The notes under the pieces were generated by a model. The model saw only the letters and a program-made list of their open reading frames with translations. It did not search any database and had not been told where the DNA came from. Positions 16,375 to 23,694 of a DNA stretch of 32,532 nt are shown here, piece by piece (the stretch's first letter is position 1; each line of letters begins with the position of its first letter). Source of the stretch: Oligoflexia bacterium (GTDB lineage: Bacteria > Bdellovibrionota > Bdellovibrionia > JABDDW01); NCBI GenBank assembly GCA_023250675.1, contig JAHFAE010000026.1, positions 1-32,532 of the forward strand, written 5' to 3'. A program made the position numbers and the translations under genes.

Positions 16375-16844
16375 GCGAGAATGAAGTACTCCATACCGAA
16401 CAAATAATGAAAATTTTGGCCCACCGATTTCCATTCTTACTGATAGACAGAGTTATCAGGCTCGATCCAGAGCCCGGTGGTTCATGGGTGGGACGAAAAG
16501 CCATAGCCATTAAGAATGTCACTATAAACGAACCATTTTTTACAGGTCACTTTCCACATAAACCAATTATGCCCGGGGTTCTCATCATAGAATCACTGGC
16601 CCAAACTGCTGCCGTGGTAGGGTACAGGCCCTTCACGCCAGGGGGGCACGTTGATGTCATGATCGCTTCTATTAACAAAGCCAGATTCAGAAAGCCGGTT
16701 GTACCTGGAGATCAACTAAAATTATCTTTAGAAATACTCAAAGATCGCGGAAATATGTTTTCGTTTCATGGAGAAGCCCATGTGGACGACCAATTGGTGG
16801 CAGAAGCCGATCTTTTGGCTCTTTCGATGCCACAGAAAGTGTAG
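16371..16844 (+). CDS. fabZ: 3-hydroxyacyl-ACP dehydratase FabZ
   Basis: 157 residues with a hot-dog fold. Motifs: HRFPFLLIDRV (about 18-28), active-site His60 in TGHFPHKPIMPG and Glu74 in LIIESLAQ. FabZ dehydrates 3-hydroxyacyl-ACP and so competes with LpxA for the same precursor, the usual reason it sits in lpx operons. The GTG at 16371 has GGGAG 6 bases upstream. lpxA begins 6 bases after its stop. Confidence 0.94.
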   Translation: MSENEVLHTEQIMKILAHRFPFLLIDRVIRLDPEPGGSWVGRKAIAIKNVTINEPFFTGHFPHKPIMPGVLIIESLAQTAAVVGYRPFTPGGHVDVMIASINKARFRKPVVPGDQLKLSLEILKDRGNMFSFHGEAHVDDQLVAEADLLALSMPQKV

Positions 16845-16850
16845 TTTTTT

Positions 16851-17630
16851 ATGATTCATCCTACCAGTGTGATTTCGCCAAATGCCAAGATCGGTAAAGA
16901 TGTCTATATTGGCCCCTTTTGCCGAATTCATGACAACGTGACCATCGGCGATGGTACCATGTTAGACAGCCATGTGGTGATTGGGTCTGTGGCAGGTGAA
17001 GTGCATATTGGCAAAAGTAACAAGTTTTATGGTTTTTGTCTCGTGGGTGGGCCACCTCAAGATTTAAAATACAAGGGTGAACGTACAAAACTAGTAATGG
17101 GCGATGGAAACACCATTCGAGAGTGTGTGACGATTAGTATTGGGACTGTCACCGGTCATGGCGAAACAAGTATCGGCGATGGAAACCTTTTGATGGCCTA
17201 TTGTCATGTTGGTCATGATGACCGCATCGGAAACAACAACGTCTTGGCTAACCAAGTTCAGTTGGCCGGTCACGTGACTATTGAAGATAGAGTAACTTTG
17301 GGAGCACTTTGTGCTGTAAATCAATTTGTTAAGATTGGTAAACATGCATTTTTGGCCGGGGCCTCCATGATAAATAAAGATGTTCTGCCCTACTCCATTG
17401 CTCAAGGCAATTATGCCACAGTGAGAGCAACCAATAAGATTGGTCTTGAGCGTTCGGGTTTTAGTGAAAATGCAATTTTAAATATAAATCGGGCTGTTCG
17501 CATTTTGACAAAAGGTGGATCTACTATCGATGAGTCGCTATCTCGCATAGGTGATGAATGCGACAAGATTCCAGAAATTGAATATCTTGTTTCGTTTATT
17601 AAATCTAGCGATCGAGGAATCGGACTGTGA
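16851..17630 (+). CDS. lpxA: UDP-GlcNAc (or GlcNAc3N) acyltransferase LpxA
   Basis: 259 residues. Hexapeptide repeats form a left-handed beta helix to about residue 190, followed by the helical C-terminal domain. Catalytic His122 (CHVGHD; E. coli His125) and Lys73 (PQDLKYKGE; E. coli Lys76) are present. Gly170 matches the E. coli Gly173 hydrocarbon-ruler position, which suggests a long (about C14) acyl chain. The HQF segment reads NQF (Asn157 for E. coli His160), an unusual change near the active site. LpxA starts lipid A synthesis by acylating position 3 of the sugar nucleotide. The stop overlaps the oxidoreductase GTG (GTGA), so the two are coupled, which fits the idea that the oxidoreductase makes the LpxA substrate. 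Confidence 0.93.
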   Translation: MIHPTSVISPNAKIGKDVYIGPFCRIHDNVTIGDGTMLDSHVVIGSVAGEVHIGKSNKFYGFCLVGGPPQDLKYKGERTKLVMGDGNTIRECVTISIGTVTGHGETSIGDGNLLMAYCHVGHDDRIGNNNVLANQVQLAGHVTIEDRVTLGALCAVNQFVKIGKHAFLAGASMINKDVLPYSIAQGNYATVRATNKIGLERSGFSENAILNINRAVRILTKGGSTIDESLSRIGDECDKIPEIEYLVSFIKSSDRGIGL

Positions 17631-18586
17631 CCGGTGGAACTGAAAAGCTAAGAGCAGCTGTAGTCGGGGTTGGGTACCTGGGTCGATTTCATGCACAAAA
17701 ATATAAAATGATTCCTGAAGTTGATTTGGTAGGAGTTTGCGATTCGAAACCTGATCGAGCCGAGGAGATCGCGAAGGAACTCTCTGTTCAAGCCATTCCT
17801 ACTTACAAGAATTTGGTAGGAAAAGTCGATATAGTGACTATTTCGGCTAGTACGGTTAATCATTTTGAGATTGCAAAATTTTTGCTTCAAAACAGCATAA
17901 ATGTTTTTATTGAAAAACCTATTACTGTAAAATCTCAAGAAGCAAAAGAGTTATGCGAGATTGCAAATTACAAAGGTCTTAAAATTCAAGTTGGTCATGT
18001 CGAACGATTTAATCCGGCCATGATCTCTGCGCAAAAAGTTTTGAATAACCCCCTTTTTATCGAAGTTCATCGTTTGGCACCCTTTACGCCGAGAGGGGCC
18101 GACGTGGATGTAGTTTTAGATCTCATGATTCATGATTTAGATGTGGTATTGGCTCTTGTCAGATCGCCTGTGAAAAACGTTTCTGCAGTGGGGGTTCCCG
18201 TTTTAACAAAACTGGTGGACATTGCTAATGCTCGCCTTGAGTTTGAGTCGGGTACCATAGTCAATGTGACGGCAAGTCGGGTTTCTCAAACAACGACTAG
18301 AAAATTCAGAGTTTTCGAAAGGGACAAATACCTTTCTATAGATTTTGGTTTAGGAAGCGTTGATCTTTTGACAAAGACGGGCGAGTGGTCTGGCGGAATT
18401 CCGCCGCTTAATCATGAATCGTGGAGCCTTGAAAAAGGTGATGCCCTTTTGGCCGAAACGCGATCGTTTGTTGAATGTGTAGACCAAAACAAGAAGCCCA
18501 TAGTGAGCGGTGAAGATGGGTTGGCGGCCCTTCAATTGGCAGAAAAAATCTTAGAGAATATAAGTGCAAGATTTGCCCAAGGCTGA
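17627..18586 (+). CDS. gnnA: Gfo/Idh/MocA family oxidoreductase, candidate UDP-GlcNAc 3-dehydrogenase GnnA
   Basis: 319 residues. The N-terminal Rossmann domain has GVGYLG (G14-x-G16-x2-G19) and the family EKP motif at 96-98 (FIEKPIT). The C-terminal domain has the D165-x3-H169-D motif (DLMIHDLD). The gene lies between lpxA and lpxB and overlaps both (GTGA with lpxA; 23 bases with lpxB). In Acidithiobacillus ferrooxidans, gnnA (NAD-dependent oxidation at C3 of UDP-GlcNAc) sits between lpxA and lpxB with gnnB, the transaminase. Bdellovibrio lipid A is reported to carry a 2,3-diamino-2,3-dideoxyglucose backbone, as GnnA/GnnB would supply. No gnnB is visible here. The family is certain; the GnnA assignment is inference from position and organism. 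Confidence 0.72.
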   Translation: MTGGTEKLRAAVVGVGYLGRFHAQKYKMIPEVDLVGVCDSKPDRAEEIAKELSVQAIPTYKNLVGKVDIVTISASTVNHFEIAKFLLQNSINVFIEKPITVKSQEAKELCEIANYKGLKIQVGHVERFNPAMISAQKVLNNPLFIEVHRLAPFTPRGADVDVVLDLMIHDLDVVLALVRSPVKNVSAVGVPVLTKLVDIANARLEFESGTIVNVTASRVSQTTTRKFRVFERDKYLSIDFGLGSVDLLTKTGEWSGGIPPLNHESWSLEKGDALLAETRSFVECVDQNKKPIVSGEDGLAALQLAEKILENISARFAQG

Positions 18587-19745
18587 TGTCCTTATCGTTG
18601 CAGCTGAAGCTTCCAGCGAACTTTATGCTTCACGAATACTCGAAGAGGTTAAAAGCCGTGGCTTAAGTCTAAATTTCTTTGGAATTGGCAGCCAAAGAAT
18701 GGAGGATTTAGGTTGTGAAATAATTGAAAAATCTGAAAACATGGCTGTGGTCGGTTTTTGGGAAGTGCTCGCCCATTGGAAGACCATTGTTAGGGCGTTT
18801 AAAGGATTGGTACGAATGGCCGACAAAAGAAAACCTTCGATGGCACTTTTGCTGGACTATCCTGATTTTAATTTAAGACTAGCCAAAAAGTTAAAACATA
18901 GGTCAGTTCCAGTGATCTATTATATTAGCCCTCAAATTTGGGCTTGGCGGCAATCTCGTGTTCACTTAATCAAAAAAATAGTTTCGAAAATGCTTGTAGT
19001 TTTTCCGTTTGAAAAAGAATTCTATGAAAAATTTCGAATGCCCGTCAAGTTTGTTGGCCACCCTTTGCTTGATGAAGTAAAAAAAACTTCATTAGACGCT
19101 GACAAAAGGCAACAGGTGCGTCAAAAACTGGGAATTGCAAAAGATGATTTTCTAGTGGCTTTACTTCCGGGAAGTCGCCATTCAGAGCTCAAATATAATT
19201 TTCGAACCCAAATTCAAACGGCATTGTCGATAAACGCCCAAAGACCAAAAACACAGTTTTTAATTTTGGTTGCTCCTACTCTAAATGTTTCTGATATTAA
19301 AAAATTGATACCGCTGAATTTCACGCTACCACTTCGAGTTGTGAAAGATGATCCATTGAGAATATTGCAAGCCAGCGATGTGGCCCTCGTTGCAAGTGGA
19401 ACGGCGACATTAGTAACCGGTCTTGCTGAAACGCCGATGGTCATTATGTATAAAATGAATATTCTCACAGGGTTCTTGGCAAAATTTTTGGTTAAGGGGC
19501 CAAAATTCTTTGGTATGGCCAATCTCATAATGAACGAAAAAGTGGCCCCCGAGTTTTTTCAAAAACAAGCCAATCCCGTCCAAATTTCAAATGAAATGAT
19601 AAGGTATATTGATGATGAACCATATAGAGAAGCGACGAAAGCTAAACTGAGGCTTCTCAAAGAAAAATTGGGTGGACCGGGCGCCACAAAACTTGTTGTT
19701 GATTCGATGATTGAAATTATGAATCAAAAAAAGGTATTGAAGTGA
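18564..19745 (+). CDS. lpxB: Lipid-A-disaccharide synthase
   Basis: 393 residues, GT19 family. The opening VLIVAAEASSELYASRIL matches the LpxB nucleotide-sugar fold start (usually AGExSGD; here AEASSE). Family segments PQIWAWRQSRV, FVGHPLLDEV and LLPGSRHSEL follow, and the C-terminal half keeps the SGTATL and PMVIMYKM segments. It joins UDP-diacyl-sugar and lipid X to form the beta-1,6 disaccharide at the inner membrane face. The GTG at 18564 overlaps the oxidoreductase by 23 bases; the ribosome site is weak, so coupling is likely. The stop overlaps the lpxK start (GTGA). Confidence 0.93.
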   Translation: MQDLPKADVLIVAAEASSELYASRILEEVKSRGLSLNFFGIGSQRMEDLGCEIIEKSENMAVVGFWEVLAHWKTIVRAFKGLVRMADKRKPSMALLLDYPDFNLRLAKKLKHRSVPVIYYISPQIWAWRQSRVHLIKKIVSKMLVVFPFEKEFYEKFRMPVKFVGHPLLDEVKKTSLDADKRQQVRQKLGIAKDDFLVALLPGSRHSELKYNFRTQIQTALSINAQRPKTQFLILVAPTLNVSDIKKLIPLNFTLPLRVVKDDPLRILQASDVALVASGTATLVTGLAETPMVIMYKMNILTGFLAKFLVKGPKFFGMANLIMNEKVAPEFFQKQANPVQISNEMIRYIDDEPYREATKAKLRLLKEKLGGPGATKLVVDSMIEIMNQKKVLK

Positions 19746-20743
19746 GAGCAATTCTTTCTCCTTTGGGTTGGATTTATGGCTCTGTAAGTACGCTCAGGCG
19801 TCGACTCTATGATGCGAATAAATTCGAAACCGTTCGCCTTTCAAAGCCAGTTATCAGCGTAGGTAACCTCACCGTGGGAGGAACTGGAAAAACCCCCCTC
19901 GTTGATTTTTTGCTGACTAGCTTTGAAGAAAAAGGCATTGAGTCTTGCGTTTTGACTCGCGGTTATGGCCGAAAATCCCAAAAATCTCTGGTGGTAGAAA
20001 AATGCCACGTCGTAGACGACGTGGGCGACGAGCCTCTTTGGTTGTTCCATCGACACCCCAAAACAAAAATATTAGTTAGTCAAATTCGGGCTTTGGCAGC
20101 ACGAGAAATCGATAATGTTGAGGTTTTTATTTTAGACGATGGTTTTCAACATTATCAATTGAAAAGAGATTTTGAAATTGTCTTGTTAGATGCCACTAGG
20201 CCTCTTTGGCACTACGAGATACTTCCGCGAGGTTACGGAAGAGAAAATTTTAGCGCATTGGGAAGGGCCGATCTCATTATCTTGACCAAATCCAATATAG
20301 TCCCAGAGAACATAATTAATAACTTAAAAGACAGAATATCTAAAGTGACTGACAGTCAGGTCATTTTATCTCACCTCCTTTTTGATCGGGCCGAGGATTT
20401 CGGTGGAAAAAATATCAATATAGAAGGAAAAAAAATATATTGTCTATCAGGCATCGGGAATCCACAGAGTTTTGAAAATGTGATTATCGATGGACGGGGA
20501 ATTGTAGCAGGTCATCGAGTATTCCCCGATCATGCCCATTACACAAAAGCACGTATCAAAAGCGCTATTGAAGAATTCAAGAATTCACGAGCTGATTTCT
20601 TGCTTATGACTGAAAAAGATGCCGTTAAATGGCGTAGCAATAATTTTATGACCAGCGATAATTTTGGCTACGTGGTCGCCAGATTAAAGTTTAGTCCTCA
20701 ACTTCCGAGTATCTATGATTTGGCTCTTAACAATTTTAATTAA
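19742..20743 (+). CDS. lpxK: Tetraacyldisaccharide 4'-kinase
   Basis: 333 residues. The P-loop-like SVGNLTVGGTGKTPLVD (about 39-55) and the DDGFQHYQLKRD segment (about 133-144) are LpxK hallmarks, as are YGRKS and the late MTEKDAVKW. LpxK phosphorylates the 4' position of the lipid A disaccharide. It is intact although lipid A of Bdellovibrio bacteriovorus is reported to lack phosphate, so the phosphate may be removed or replaced later. The start overlaps the lpxB stop (GTGA); its end overlaps the acyltransferase start by 29 bases. Confidence 0.93.
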   Translation: MRAILSPLGWIYGSVSTLRRRLYDANKFETVRLSKPVISVGNLTVGGTGKTPLVDFLLTSFEEKGIESCVLTRGYGRKSQKSLVVEKCHVVDDVGDEPLWLFHRHPKTKILVSQIRALAAREIDNVEVFILDDGFQHYQLKRDFEIVLLDATRPLWHYEILPRGYGRENFSALGRADLIILTKSNIVPENIINNLKDRISKVTDSQVILSHLLFDRAEDFGGKNINIEGKKIYCLSGIGNPQSFENVIIDGRGIVAGHRVFPDHAHYTKARIKSAIEEFKNSRADFLLMTEKDAVKWRSNNFMTSDNFGYVVARLKFSPQLPSIYDLALNNFN

Positions 20744-21589
20744 AGGGGTGTCCTGGGTTGTAACGCGTTCACCCAGAACAATGCAAACCACTATTGGTGC
20801 ATTTTTAGGACTCATTTGGTTCTATGTGGTACCTATACGTCGAGGAGTTGCCGAAGAAAATATCGCCAAAGCCTTTCCCCATTGGCCCAAAACGCGAGTG
20901 AGAGAGACGGCCAAAAAAACTTTATTCAATATGGTCGAGGTTTTATAGAGTTTTTGATTCTCCCCAATTTTAGTGAAGCAGTTTTCAATAAGCTGTTTAA
21001 GGTCGAAAACTTTGAAATTTATAAGAGTGCCATAGAACAAAAGAAGGGGGCTTTTCTCTTGACCCTTCATATTGGGAGTTGGGAGCTCATGAGCGCCACA
21101 AGTGAACATTTGAAGATTCCCTTTCATGTTATTACAAAGAAATTTAAAACCAAGTGGCTAAACAAGATTTGGGTTCAGTTGCGATTGAATCGAGGCATTA
21201 AATTAATCGAAGAAGAAAAATCTACTTTTCAAATTCTTAAAGCAATTAGAAAAGGAGAAGTCATCGGCTTTATATTAGACCAATTTATGGGACCACCGGT
21301 TGGTAGGAGAACTAAATTTTTTGGTTACGAAACTGGGACTGCTGCATCACTTGCTTTGTTTGCCGATCGAACCCGGGCACCGGTAATTCCTGTATACAAT
21401 ATTCGAGATCCAAATGGCCAAATAAGAATTGTCTTTGAAAGTGAAATTCCATTTATGGAACAGGGCAGCACAGAGAAAAATATTTCTTTTATGACCCAGA
21501 TTTATACCAGTAAGATTGAAGAAATTGTGAAACAATACCCAGATCAATGGCTTTGGATTCATCGACGATGGAAACCTTTTAGAGAATGA
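20715..21589 (+). CDS. lpxL: Lipid A late acyltransferase (LpxL/HtrB family), frameshifted at an A7 run
   Basis: The reading frame from ATG 20715 gives GVAEENIAKAFPHWP, the normal N-terminal LpxL pattern. After two Lys codons in the A7 run (20913-20919) it should change to the -1 frame: NFIQYGRGFIEFLIL then aligns with the family pattern FxxxGRxxxEFLxL. Unshifted, translation ends at TAG 20946-20948 after 77 codons. With the shift the product is 291 residues, normal for the family, including the catalytic H-x4-E (LHIGSWELM) and WIHRRWK near the end. The family adds secondary acyl chains to Kdo-lipid A or its precursors at the inner membrane. The frame break may be a one-base deletion, a homopolymer sequencing error or slippage. 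The stop overlaps the next start (ATGA), so the downstream frame still looks selected. Confidence 0.85.
20913..20919 (+). other. A7 run at the lpxL frame change
   Basis: GCC AAA AAA ACT in the upstream frame. One extra A (A8) or a -1 slip of the second Lys tRNA (AAA re-pairs with AAA) joins the two halves of the acyltransferase at Lys-Lys-Asn. There is no canonical X-XXY-YYZ heptamer in phase (C AAA AAA). Confidence 0.6.
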
Positions 21590-22695
21590 CAATACCGTCT
21601 CGGCATTGCTTTATTCGACTGTGTTTTACCATCGCATTTGTTGCTGAACTTATTTCTTGTGCGGCGAGAGCCCCTAAGTTGGATTATCCGGTGACTATTG
21701 GACCCATTAAAGAATTTGATGAAAAGGTTAATATAAAACCTATCGAACCTTCCCCTGGTGGGGCTTCAGGCGAAGTCAAAGACAATGTTATTGAAACTAA
21801 AAAGTCTGAGGAGTTGGCGGTCCTTCCTCCCAAACTTGGATTAGAACCCACTGTAAAAATTGAAATGAAAGGAAAGGGAAAAAAGAAAAAAGGCACAAAT
21901 CAAATTGTGCAAGAACCCGATCCTAAAGCAACTCCTGAACCACGACTTCCTGAAATTGAAGATTCTGAAAATTTTAATGGGAGAAGACCCATAGCCGATC
22001 CTTTTCGGGAAGGTGAAAAAGTAACGTTAATGATGACGTACTTTGGGGTATCTGCCGGAGATGCAACGCTTGAAGTTCACCCTTTTGTCGAAGTTAACGG
22101 GAGAAAAGCATACCACTTTTATTCAAAGCTCACCAGCTCATCGGTCTTCAGTATGTTTTATAAAGTGGACGATTTTTGCGAAAGCTATATGGACTACGAG
22201 CAGTTAGTACCGCTGACCTTTACATTGTCTGCCGTTGAAACAAAGCAACTTCGGGAGGTCCGACAGTTTTTTGATTGGAAGAAAAAAAAGGCTGATTACT
22301 GGGAAAAAAGAGTCACCAAAGAAAGTGGTGTTGAGGAAAAAAATCAAAGTTGGGATTTGGTTCCCTATTCACAAAATATATACACTGCAGTCCAGTATAT
22401 TAGAACCTTTGCTCTGAAAGATGATAAGACTTATGTATACCATGTCAGCGACGATGGCCGAGCTTGGGATGTACGTGCCACAGTTGTTCGCCGCGAAATC
22501 CTCAAAACCGATTTGGGTAATTTCAAAACAGTAGTTATTAAACCTGAGGTGGCAACGGAAGGAGTTTTGAAACCCATGGGTGAGGTTCTCTTTTGGTATA
22601 CCGATGACGATCGAAAGTTTCCGGTTAAAGTCGAATCAAAAATCAAGATCGGCAAAGTTATTGGTTATTTGAAAGCCCTTGATCGGGGTACATAA
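21586..22695 (+). CDS. DUF3108 family lipoprotein in the LPS operon
   Basis: 369 residues. The N-terminus has a basic and hydrophobic signal ending in a lipobox (LISC, lipid-modified Cys25). A charged, low-complexity linker follows, with Lys/Gly repeats (KGKGKKKKGTN, about 86-100) and Pro/Glu. Residues 140-369 form a DUF3108-type beta domain: PFREGEKVTLMMTYFGVSAG at its start and FPVKVESKIKIGKVIGYL at its end. No enzymatic motif is visible. Position +2 after the acylated Cys is Ala, so there is no obvious inner-membrane retention signal and it may go to the outer membrane. It overlaps the acyltransferase (ATGA) and abuts the GT9 gene with no gap. Role unknown; the context points to lipid A, LPS or outer-membrane biogenesis. 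Confidence 0.82.
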   Translation: MTIPSRHCFIRLCFTIAFVAELISCAARAPKLDYPVTIGPIKEFDEKVNIKPIEPSPGGASGEVKDNVIETKKSEELAVLPPKLGLEPTVKIEMKGKGKKKKGTNQIVQEPDPKATPEPRLPEIEDSENFNGRRPIADPFREGEKVTLMMTYFGVSAGDATLEVHPFVEVNGRKAYHFYSKLTSSSVFSMFYKVDDFCESYMDYEQLVPLTFTLSAVETKQLREVRQFFDWKKKKADYWEKRVTKESGVEEKNQSWDLVPYSQNIYTAVQYIRTFALKDDKTYVYHVSDDGRAWDVRATVVRREILKTDLGNFKTVVIKPEVATEGVLKPMGEVLFWYTDDDRKFPVKVESKIKIGKVIGYLKALDRGT

Positions 22696-23694
22696 TTGCT
22701 GGCCGCTCCTCAAAACATTTTAGTGATGCAAACGGCTTTTTTGGGAGACGTTATTCTCAGTATTCCTTTGTTTAAAGCTTTGAGACTTAAATTTCCTGAC
22801 TGCAAAATCGCCCTTTTGTGTCGAAAGGGTTTTGGAGAAATTTTTGAAAAAGGTAACATTGTAGACTTCGTCATTGAAGTAAATAAAGAAGATCGTCAAA
22901 GCATGAAGTCGGCCTTTGAGACGACTCGACTCAAAAATTGGGATTTGATCATTAGTCCCCATCGTAGTTTTCGCACAGCCCTTTGGACTTGGAGGTTGGC
23001 TTCAAAATTTTCTGTAGGCTATTCAGATTTTTGGAATTCGTTTGCATTTACTATTCGAATTCCGCGGCCCCATGACCTTCACGATGTATTGCGGCAAATA
23101 AGTCTCCTTGAGGGGTTAGACATAAAGGTAAGCGATTTGCCCACTGATGTTTTGAAACTTGATCTTCAACTTCCATTTTCGGGAGAGTTCAGTGACTTAA
23201 AAAATGCGGTGGCCCTTGCTCCGGGCAGCCAATGGAACACTAAGCGTTGGACTACCAAAGGCTATTTAGAAGTAGCCGAAGATTTTTTAGCCACTGGTAA
23301 GAAAGTCGTGTTGTTTGGCAGTAACAATGAGAAAATACTTTGTGAAGAACTCCAGAATGCCTTATCTGGTAAAGCCATTAATCTCTGTGGTGCTACGACG
23401 GTATTCCAATTGGCTCAAGCCTTGAAACAATGTGCTATTCTCGTTTGTAACGACAGCGGAACCATGCATTTGGCGACAGCTGTGGGAGTACCGGTGGTTT
23501 CAATTTTTGGCCCGACGGTTCGGTCTCAGGGTTATATACCTTGGTCTAAAAAATCGAAGATTGTAGAGGTTACTTTACCCTGTAGACCTTGTGGTGCCCA
23601 CGGCCACCAAAGTTGTCCCATTGGCACTCACGACTGTATGAAAAAAGTTTCATCTCAAATGGTTTTAGAAGCGGCAAGTGGGTTTCTCCGGTGA
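22696..23694 (+). CDS. Heptosyltransferase family protein (GT9)
   Basis: 332 residues. The start ILVMQTAFLGDVILSIPLFKAL is the ADP-heptose:LPS heptosyltransferase pattern (WaaF/WaaC/RfaF type). The C-terminal Rossmann half has ALAPGSQWNTKRW and the nucleotide-binding CNDSGTMHLATAVGVPVVSIFGPT. It probably adds heptose or a related sugar to the LPS inner core on the cytoplasmic face. Start: TTG at 22696, directly after the DUF3108 stop, with GGGG about 8 bases upstream. The late CRPCGAHGHQSCPIGTHDC segment near the C-terminus is common in this family. Which acceptor sugar it uses cannot be read from the sequence. Confidence 0.88.
   Translation: MLAAPQNILVMQTAFLGDVILSIPLFKALRLKFPDCKIALLCRKGFGEIFEKGNIVDFVIEVNKEDRQSMKSAFETTRLKNWDLIISPHRSFRTALWTWRLASKFSVGYSDFWNSFAFTIRIPRPHDLHDVLRQISLLEGLDIKVSDLPTDVLKLDLQLPFSGEFSDLKNAVALAPGSQWNTKRWTTKGYLEVAEDFLATGKKVVLFGSNNEKILCEELQNALSGKAINLCGATTVFQLAQALKQCAILVCNDSGTMHLATAVGVPVVSIFGPTVRSQGYIPWSKKSKIVEVTLPCRPCGAHGHQSCPIGTHDCMKKVSSQMVLEAASGFLR

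Noticed and set aside
20816-20917. Independent start of the second acyltransferase frame upstream of the A7 run (N-terminal extension beginning near 20816)
   Set aside because: The extension has no similarity to the family; in this stretch the other frame (ENIAKAFPHWP) is the conserved one.
20934-20948. Frameshift in lpxL placed at GAG GTT TTA TAG
   Set aside because: It would join the frames, but the family pattern FxxxGRxxxEF is restored only if the shift is earlier, at the A7 run.
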